This document shows, in pieces, positions 22,415 to 26,230 of a stretch of DNA of 26,230 nt. Made by a program: the position numbers and the translations under genes. The notes under the pieces are model-generated. The model had not been told where the DNA came from. It searched no databases and saw nothing but the letters and a program-made list of their open reading frames with translations. Each line of letters starts with the position of its first letter. The first letter of the stretch is position 1. The DNA lies in assembly GCA_045649825.1 (NCBI GenBank), contig JAZRQO010000018.1, forward strand, positions 1-26,230. Reading direction: 5' to 3'. Source of the DNA: RGIG9115 sp045649825. Lineage in GTDB: Bacteria; Bacillota; Clostridia; UBA1381.

Positions 22415-23666
22415 TATCCGTCACCTTACCTTTCTTCTTTATTTTCCGTCTCTTAAATAAATCAGGGAGTTCCTTTGTTCCCATAATACCGCGTCGGAAG
22501 AAAAGAACAACTATCATAATTACGATTGAAAAAACAACCATTCTGAAGCCGTCTTTAAGGAGAGGCACCTGAACTCCACCAACAACCATGGGCTCGTCAA
22601 GAAATCTGAGCCACCATTCCGAGCAGGCAATGTAGAGGAACGAGCCTATACAGGAGCCTGAAACAGAGCCTATACCGCCGATAACCACAATAAGTAGTAT
22701 TTCGTAGGTAAGCACCGAGGTAAAGGGCTTTGCCTGATATGTTGTTGCAAACATAGCATAAAGAGCACCACCGATTCCTGCAAAGAATGCAGAAATGCAG
22801 AATGAAAGGATTTTATGCTTTGCAAGATTAATTCCCATAGCTTCTGCCGCAATTTCGTCGTCACGGATTGCCTTAAAGGAACGTCCGTATGTAGAATTTA
22901 TAAGAAGAACTATAACAACAATACAGAGTGTAACGATTATAGCAGGAACGACGGTTGAAAGATAAAGGGCAATCTGTCCGTCGGGGCCTTTGATATTAAA
23001 GGCGTTGAGAGTTGGGAAGCCTTTTATCATATTTGCGCCGTTTGTAAGCTTACCGAGAACAATTTCTCCTCCTCCGGGGAGATGAATAACCTCACACTGG
23101 AAAATTGTTCTGAGGATTTCTGCAAAGCCGAGAGTGGCGATTGCAAGATAATCGCTCTTTAGTCTGAGCACCGGAAGTCCGATTAAATATGCGAACAATG
23201 CAGCAATCACGCCTGCAATTATAAGTGCAACCAACACGCCAAGAACGAGGCTTAATGCACCCCCTGCACCTTCGTTCCCGAATATTGCACCAAACGCCTC
23301 CTGAAGTGAGAAGTTTACAACACTGCCGCCATATTTATAGAATATTCCGTCAGCGGGAAGCTTTAATGAAACAGGGGTTGTAAGGATTGCGTAGGTATAT
23401 GCACCAAGGAGCATAAAGCCTGCATGACCAAGGGAAAACAGTCCCGTAAATCCGTTTAAGAGGTTCATGGAAACCGCTATTAGGCAATATACTATTACCT
23501 TACGAAGCACCATAAAAAGCTTCGATGTGGGAGTAAAAAGCTTGGGTACATCAGGAAGAATGAGATTGAGGTTCTCAATCAGAAGCAAAACTCCCCAGAA
23601 TACCAGAATTCCCAGGATAGCAATTATAGTTTTTTTCATATTTGCTTTTTTGTTAATACTATTCAT
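22404..23666 (-). CDS. livM: Branched-chain amino-acid ABC transporter permease LivM
   Basis: The protein has 420 residues with many membrane helices (first at about 12-30, others through 360-390). It carries the LivM landmarks LNGFTGLFSLGHAGFMLLGAYTYA, LRLKSDYLAIATLGFAEI, and the cytoplasmic EAA-like loop GRSFKAIRDDEIAAEAMGINLAKHK that contacts the ATPases. The C-terminal tail is strongly basic (FKRRKIKKKGK). The start at 23666 has a near-perfect GGAGGTGA 6 nt upstream. It lies 15 bp after livH. Confidence 0.96.
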   Translation of the reverse strand: MNSINKKANMKKTIIAILGILVFWGVLLLIENLNLILPDVPKLFTPTSKLFMVLRKVIVYCLIAVSMNLLNGFTGLFSLGHAGFMLLGAYTYAILTTPVSLKLPADGIFYKYGGSVVNFSLQEAFGAIFGNEGAGGALSLVLGVLVALIIAGVIAALFAYLIGLPVLRLKSDYLAIATLGFAEILRTIFQCEVIHLPGGGEIVLGKLTNGANMIKGFPTLNAFNIKGPDGQIALYLSTVVPAIIVTLCIVVIVLLINSTYGRSFKAIRDDEIAAEAMGINLAKHKILSFCISAFFAGIGGALYAMFATTYQAKPFTSVLTYEILLIVVIGGIGSVSGSCIGSFLYIACSEWWLRFLDEPMVVGGVQVPLLKDGFRMVVFSIVIMIVVLFFRRGIMGTKELPDLFKRRKIKKKGKVTDNAE

Positions 23667-23681
23667 TCAAGCTCACCTCCA

Positions 23682-24557
23682 TCAGACTTTGTCTACTGTC
23701 TTTTCGCCGAATATGCCTGCAGGTCTGAAAATAAGAACAACAACAAGCACTGCGAAGGTGAAAGCATCGGAGAATACTGAGTAGGGCGTTGCTTTTATAA
23801 GATTTTCGCAAATACCTATAATAAATGCACCTATAACCGCACCTGGAATAGAGCCGATACCGCCAAAAACTGCCGCAACGAATGCTTTAAGTCCCGGAAG
23901 TGCTCCCGAAACCGCAACAATTTTGGAGTAGTTGGAAAAATACAATACCGAGCCTACTGCCGCAAGTGCCGAGCCGATAACAAATGTTACGGAAATGACA
24001 TTGTTAATTTTTATACCCATAAGACGGCTCGTCTCAAAATCCTTTGAAACGGCACGCATTGCCATACCGATTTTCGTGTGGTTAATAAGGAAAGTGAGCA
24101 ATGCCACAAGAACAATTACCAAAGGGAGGGTAATCATTGTCGCCACAGTCTGCTTTGTGCCGAACACGGAAACCGTTTGGGCGAGGAAGGGGATTGTGGG
24201 ATATGTCATAGGCTGACCGCCTGTGAGGTATGTAATAACATTCTGCAAAAGATAGCTTACACCGATCGCAGAAATCATAACGCTCATACGGGGAGCTTTA
24301 CGAAGGGGCAGATATGCTGCACGTTCGATACAGAAACCTAAGAGAATTGTTACTAAAATCGTAACAGGTATAACAACCGCCAGGGGCATTGAGGCTGAAA
24401 GCCAGATAAGCATCATGCCTGCCACCATAAACACGTCACCGTGGGCAAAGTTAATAAGTCTTAGAATTCCGTAAACCATAGTATATCCGATAGCAATAAG
24501 AGCATACTGACCGCCCACGGATATTCCTGTCATTAAAGTTGTAATCAAGGATTGCAC
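23682..24557 (-). CDS. livH: Branched-chain amino-acid ABC transporter permease LivH
   Basis: The protein has 291 residues and about eight membrane helices. The N-terminal GISVGGQYALIAIGYTMVYGILRLINFAHGDVFM is diagnostic of LivH. The coupling loop is KIGMAMRAVSKDFETSRLMGI. The start is GTG at 24557 with GAGAGG 8 nt upstream. It follows livJ after a 142-bp gap holding two hairpins, which could lower its expression relative to the binding protein. Confidence 0.96.
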   Translation of the reverse strand: MQSLITTLMTGISVGGQYALIAIGYTMVYGILRLINFAHGDVFMVAGMMLIWLSASMPLAVVIPVTILVTILLGFCIERAAYLPLRKAPRMSVMISAIGVSYLLQNVITYLTGGQPMTYPTIPFLAQTVSVFGTKQTVATMITLPLVIVLVALLTFLINHTKIGMAMRAVSKDFETSRLMGIKINNVISVTFVIGSALAAVGSVLYFSNYSKIVAVSGALPGLKAFVAAVFGGIGSIPGAVIGAFIIGICENLIKATPYSVFSDAFTFAVLVVVLIFRPAGIFGEKTVDKV

Positions 24558-24593
24558 CTATATGACCTCTCTTTCAAATAATGTCTTAACTGT

Positions 24594-24642
24594 CTCGAAA
24601 AAAGGGAAATTTTTCTCTGCTTTCGAGGCGGCAAAGAAAAAT
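24594..24642 (-). promoter_or_regulatory. Hairpin with possible pseudoknot in the livH leader
   Basis: On the minus strand a 12-bp stem (24631-24642 with 24609-24620, one G-U pair) encloses a 10-nt loop. The loop's CTCGAAA (24621-24627) is complementary to TTTCGAG (24594-24600), which lies 8 nt beyond the stem. This is the geometry of an H-type pseudoknot, with a 7-bp second stem and a 3-nt first loop, if the first stem is shortened. It ends about 20 nt before the livH ribosome site. Function unproven. Confidence 0.4.
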
Positions 24643-24652
24643 ACAAGAGCCC

Positions 24653-24671
24653 GGCGGGGATAAACCCCGCC
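24653..24671 (-). promoter_or_regulatory. GC-rich hairpin after livJ (attenuator or mRNA 3' stabiliser)
   Basis: GGCGGGG (24653-24659) and CCCCGCC (24665-24671) form a perfect 7-bp stem with a 5-nt loop, 28 bp after the livJ stop. On the minus strand the next U-run (ATTTTT) comes only 11 nt later, so termination should be partial. Such a stem commonly protects the binding-protein mRNA, giving more LivJ than LivHMGF (inference). Confidence 0.6.
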
Positions 24672-24699
24672 AAGCATCCTGTTAAAACCTATTTATAAA

Positions 24700-25890
24700 T
24701 TACTTAGCTTTCTGCACGGTTTCAAGCTTCCATACACCGTTTGCAGTATCAACAGTCTTGATATAAGCTGTGTCACGGATAGCGTCACCGATTTCGTCAA
24801 ATGCGATTTCGCCTGATACGCCTGTGTACTTAACTCCCGGAAGTGCTGCTTTAACAGCTGCCTTATCGGGTGAGCCTGCAGCTTTAATAGCCTCAAGTGC
24901 CACATAGTATGCATCATAACCCATTGCAGTTACAGCAGAGATTGTGTCGTCGCCGCCATTAGCTGTTTTTGCGTCGTCGTTTGTATTGATGTAGTTCTTG
25001 ATACCTTCGTCGAATTCTGCAGAGCCGCCTTCCTGATAGAAGGTAGAAACGTAAAGCTCTGTGTCTGTTCCCTTTGCAGCTTCGAGAACCTTGTTATCGT
25101 CAAGTGTGTCTGAGCCGAGGATGGGAAGACCGATTTCAAGTCTTGCTGCCTGAGAAACAATCTGAGTTGCATATGCAATAGAAACAGGTGTGAAAATTAC
25201 GTCGCAGCCCTCTGCCTTAGCTGTGTTGAGGTACTGTGTGAAGTCAGCAGTATTTGTGGGGAAGTCTGCCTTTACAACCTGTCCGCCTGCTGCTGTGAAG
25301 GTCTGTTCAAAGAATGTAAGAAGTCCCTGGTCGTATTCATTACCAAGCTCACCGAGGAGATATGCCTTCTTAGCACCGCACTTTTCAATTGCGAAGTTTG
25401 CAAGAACTGAGCCCTGGAAAGGATCGAGGAAGCAAATTCTGAAATAATGCTCATTACCCTTTGTAACATTGGGGTTTGTGCAGGTGATACCCATTGCGGC
25501 AAGTCCTGCCTGGTCGAATGTGTCACTTGCAGCCATTGAAACGCCTGAGCCGTATGAGCCAAGAACGATAGATACATCTTTATCTACAAGAGTAGCTGCA
25601 GCTGATGGTGCCTTATCTGTTGTTGAGCCGTTATCTGAGTAAACAACCTCAATTTTATACTCTGTATCGCCGAGGGTTACTGTGGGAGTTTCAGCATTTG
25701 CATACTGAACACCGAGAAGCTCCTTTTTACCGCCTGAAGCAGAGTCGCCTGTGAGGGGTTCAAAAACGCCAATTCTGATAACATTGTCGCCTGAAGCAGC
25801 GTCATCTCCTGTCTGAGGTGCAGATGTACAGCCTGTTAAAGCCGCACCGGCAAGAGCAAGTGTTAAAACGATAGATAATAACTTTTTCAT
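24700..25890 (-). CDS. livJ: Branched-chain amino-acid ABC transporter substrate-binding lipoprotein LivJ
   Basis: The protein has 396 residues. The lipoprotein signal MKKLLSIVLTLALAGAALTGC puts the lipidated Cys at 21, followed by a Ser/Asp-rich tether. The type I periplasmic-binding fold has IRIGVFEPLTGDSASGG, YSDNGSTTDKAPSAAATLVDKD, GSYGSGVSMAASDTFDQAG, and GSDTLDD near the hinge. It captures branched-chain or related hydrophobic amino acids outside the membrane for LivHMGF. The start has AAAGGAAAG directly upstream. It is first in the operon. Homologues bind other amino acids or short amides, so the ligand is likely but not certain. Confidence 0.95.
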   Translation of the reverse strand: MKKLLSIVLTLALAGAALTGCTSAPQTGDDAASGDNVIRIGVFEPLTGDSASGGKKELLGVQYANAETPTVTLGDTEYKIEVVYSDNGSTTDKAPSAAATLVDKDVSIVLGSYGSGVSMAASDTFDQAGLAAMGITCTNPNVTKGNEHYFRICFLDPFQGSVLANFAIEKCGAKKAYLLGELGNEYDQGLLTFFEQTFTAAGGQVVKADFPTNTADFTQYLNTAKAEGCDVIFTPVSIAYATQIVSQAARLEIGLPILGSDTLDDNKVLEAAKGTDTELYVSTFYQEGGSAEFDEGIKNYINTNDDAKTANGGDDTISAVTAMGYDAYYVALEAIKAAGSPDKAAVKAALPGVKYTGVSGEIAFDEIGDAIRDTAYIKTVDTANGVWKLETVQKAK

Positions 25891-25925
25891 TTTTCTTTCC
25901 TTTCTGATATAAGAAAATTTACTTT

Positions 25926-25950
25926 AGGAGTTTCCGCCACGGGAAATCCT
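25926..25950 (-). promoter_or_regulatory. Hairpin in the livJ 5' leader
   Basis: AGGA/TCCT and TTTCC/GGAAA form a 9-bp stem with one bulged base and a 6-nt loop, inside the short livJ leader (transcript start near 25956). There is no U-tract after it. It may stabilise the message or bind a regulator; no known riboswitch is recognised. Confidence 0.4.
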
Positions 25951-25962
25951 GAGTATGTTGCC

Positions 25963-25991
25963 ATTATATCACAAAATTCATAAATAATCAA
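25963..25991 (-). promoter_or_regulatory. Sigma-A promoter of the liv operon
   Basis: On the minus strand: TTGATT (25986-25991), 17 bp, TATAAT (25963-25968). The predicted start near 25956 gives a leader of about 65 nt before livJ. Confidence 0.83.
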
Positions 25992-26054
25992 CAAATTCCG
26001 AATAACGGGAATATAGAATTTTTACCTTCGTTTTAATGCATATTTCACAAGATT

Positions 26055-26080
26055 GTTACAAAATATGTTTAATTTGTAAC
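26055..26080. repeat. 8-bp inverted repeat upstream of the liv promoter
   Basis: GTTACAAA (26055-26062) and TTTGTAAC (26073-26080) are perfect inverted copies with a 10-bp spacer, about 64 bp upstream of the liv -35 box. The symmetry could be an operator for a dimeric regulator or the foot of the adjoining transcript. No specific regulator is implied. Confidence 0.4.
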
Positions 26081-26089
26081 ATTTCGCAC

Positions 26090-26117
26090 AAAAAGGGGCT
26101 GTTTATAAAGTCAGCCC
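26090..26117 (-). terminator. Leftward terminator of a transcript entering from the right
   Basis: On the minus strand GGGCTG / CAGCCC form a 6-bp GC-rich stem with a 10-nt loop, followed by C and five T residues. It would end a transcript that starts beyond base 26230, because no gene lies between it and the window end. Confidence 0.65.
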
Positions 26118-26118
26118 A

Positions 26119-26218
26119 CATCCCCAGGGGATGGTTAAAAATAGTGCAGAACGGACGAAACGAAGTATTATGCGGTTTAAGCCGCATAATACCTTGCCCG
26201 AAGGCGTACGTTGGTACG
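26119..26218 (-). other. Hairpin-rich non-coding stretch, possible structured RNA (3' part)
   Basis: Four palindromes lie in 100 bp directly upstream (in the minus sense) of a terminator. They are CGTAC/GTACG (26205-26209 and 26214-26218), CCTT/AAGG (26191-26194 and 26200-26203), an 11-bp perfect stem GTATTATGCGG/CCGCATAATAC (26165-26175 and 26182-26192) and CATCCCC/GGGGATG (26119-26125 and 26127-26133, only 1 bp apart). There is no open frame with a ribosome site. This could be the end of a small RNA or a member of a dispersed repeat; the window edge truncates it. Confidence 0.4.
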
Positions 26219-26230
26219 TCGAGTGGTGAG

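Noticed and set aside
25891..25925. CodY box in the livJ leader
   Set aside because: AATTTTC and AGAAA halves are present but 7 bp too far apart to match the AATTTTCWGAAAATT consensus.

Overview
The window reads as chromosome from a low-GC, Gram-positive anaerobe of the class Clostridia (Firmicutes/Bacillota). The evidence is the 16S rRNA 5' end, the sepF-ylmH-divIVA-ileS division cluster, the CdaA/CdaR pair, RqcH, LuxS, and consensus sigma-A promoters with strong GGAGG ribosome sites. The genus cannot be fixed from about 220 nt of 16S. Nearly all of it is core genome. I see no transposase, phage gene, CRISPR array or defence island.

Layout from left to right. (1) 1-540: the 5' end of a leftward 16S rRNA gene, its leader and two tandem consensus promoters. 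(2) 707-3434: a divergent pair, a membrane-anchored cyclophilin (minus) and a secreted 'stalk'-domain protein (plus), each with its own 17-bp-spaced promoter. The stalk gene is followed by a small array of mini-hairpins and a perfect 32-bp palindrome. (3) 3440-3776: a palindrome-rich non-coding stretch and tRNA-Asp(GTC) with its own promoter and terminator. (4) 3799-13718: a nine-gene leftward operon from one perfect sigma-A promoter, in the order cdaA, cdaR (ybbR), hslO, an HlyD-like envelope protein, yggS (ylmE), sepF, ylmH, divIVA, ileS. It joins c-di-AMP synthesis, redox chaperoning, PLP homeostasis, Z-ring anchoring, polar/septal scaffolding and isoleucyl-tRNA charging. (5) 13772-20880: a divergent eight-gene rightward operon: OmpR-type response regulator, sensor kinase, membrane-anchored GerMN protein, rqcH, luxS, cmk, plsC and a HAD-IB phosphatase. 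Most junctions are short or overlapping (ATGA, TAATG). (6) 20881-25991: a leftward branched-chain amino-acid ABC transporter in the order livJ, livH, livM, livG, livF, converging on the previous operon at a shared terminator. (7) 25992-26230: a hairpin-rich non-coding tail ending in a leftward terminator, possibly the 3' part of a transcript that starts beyond the window.

The points most worth a second look are these. The two-component system plus GerMN lipoprotein-like gene resembles the architecture of actinobacterial MtrA-MtrB-LpqB. An HlyD-like adaptor of unknown role sits inside the division operon. The cdaA-cdaR pair lacks glmM and instead heads the division operon. There are several unexplained structured non-coding stretches: the mini-hairpin array at 3324-3394, the inverted copy of the tRNA-Asp 3' junction, a possible pseudoknot between livJ and livH, and the right-hand tail. 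Start codons were moved inward where a good ribosome site favoured an internal start (PPIase, divIVA, HlyD-like, hslO, cdaR, luxS, livF).
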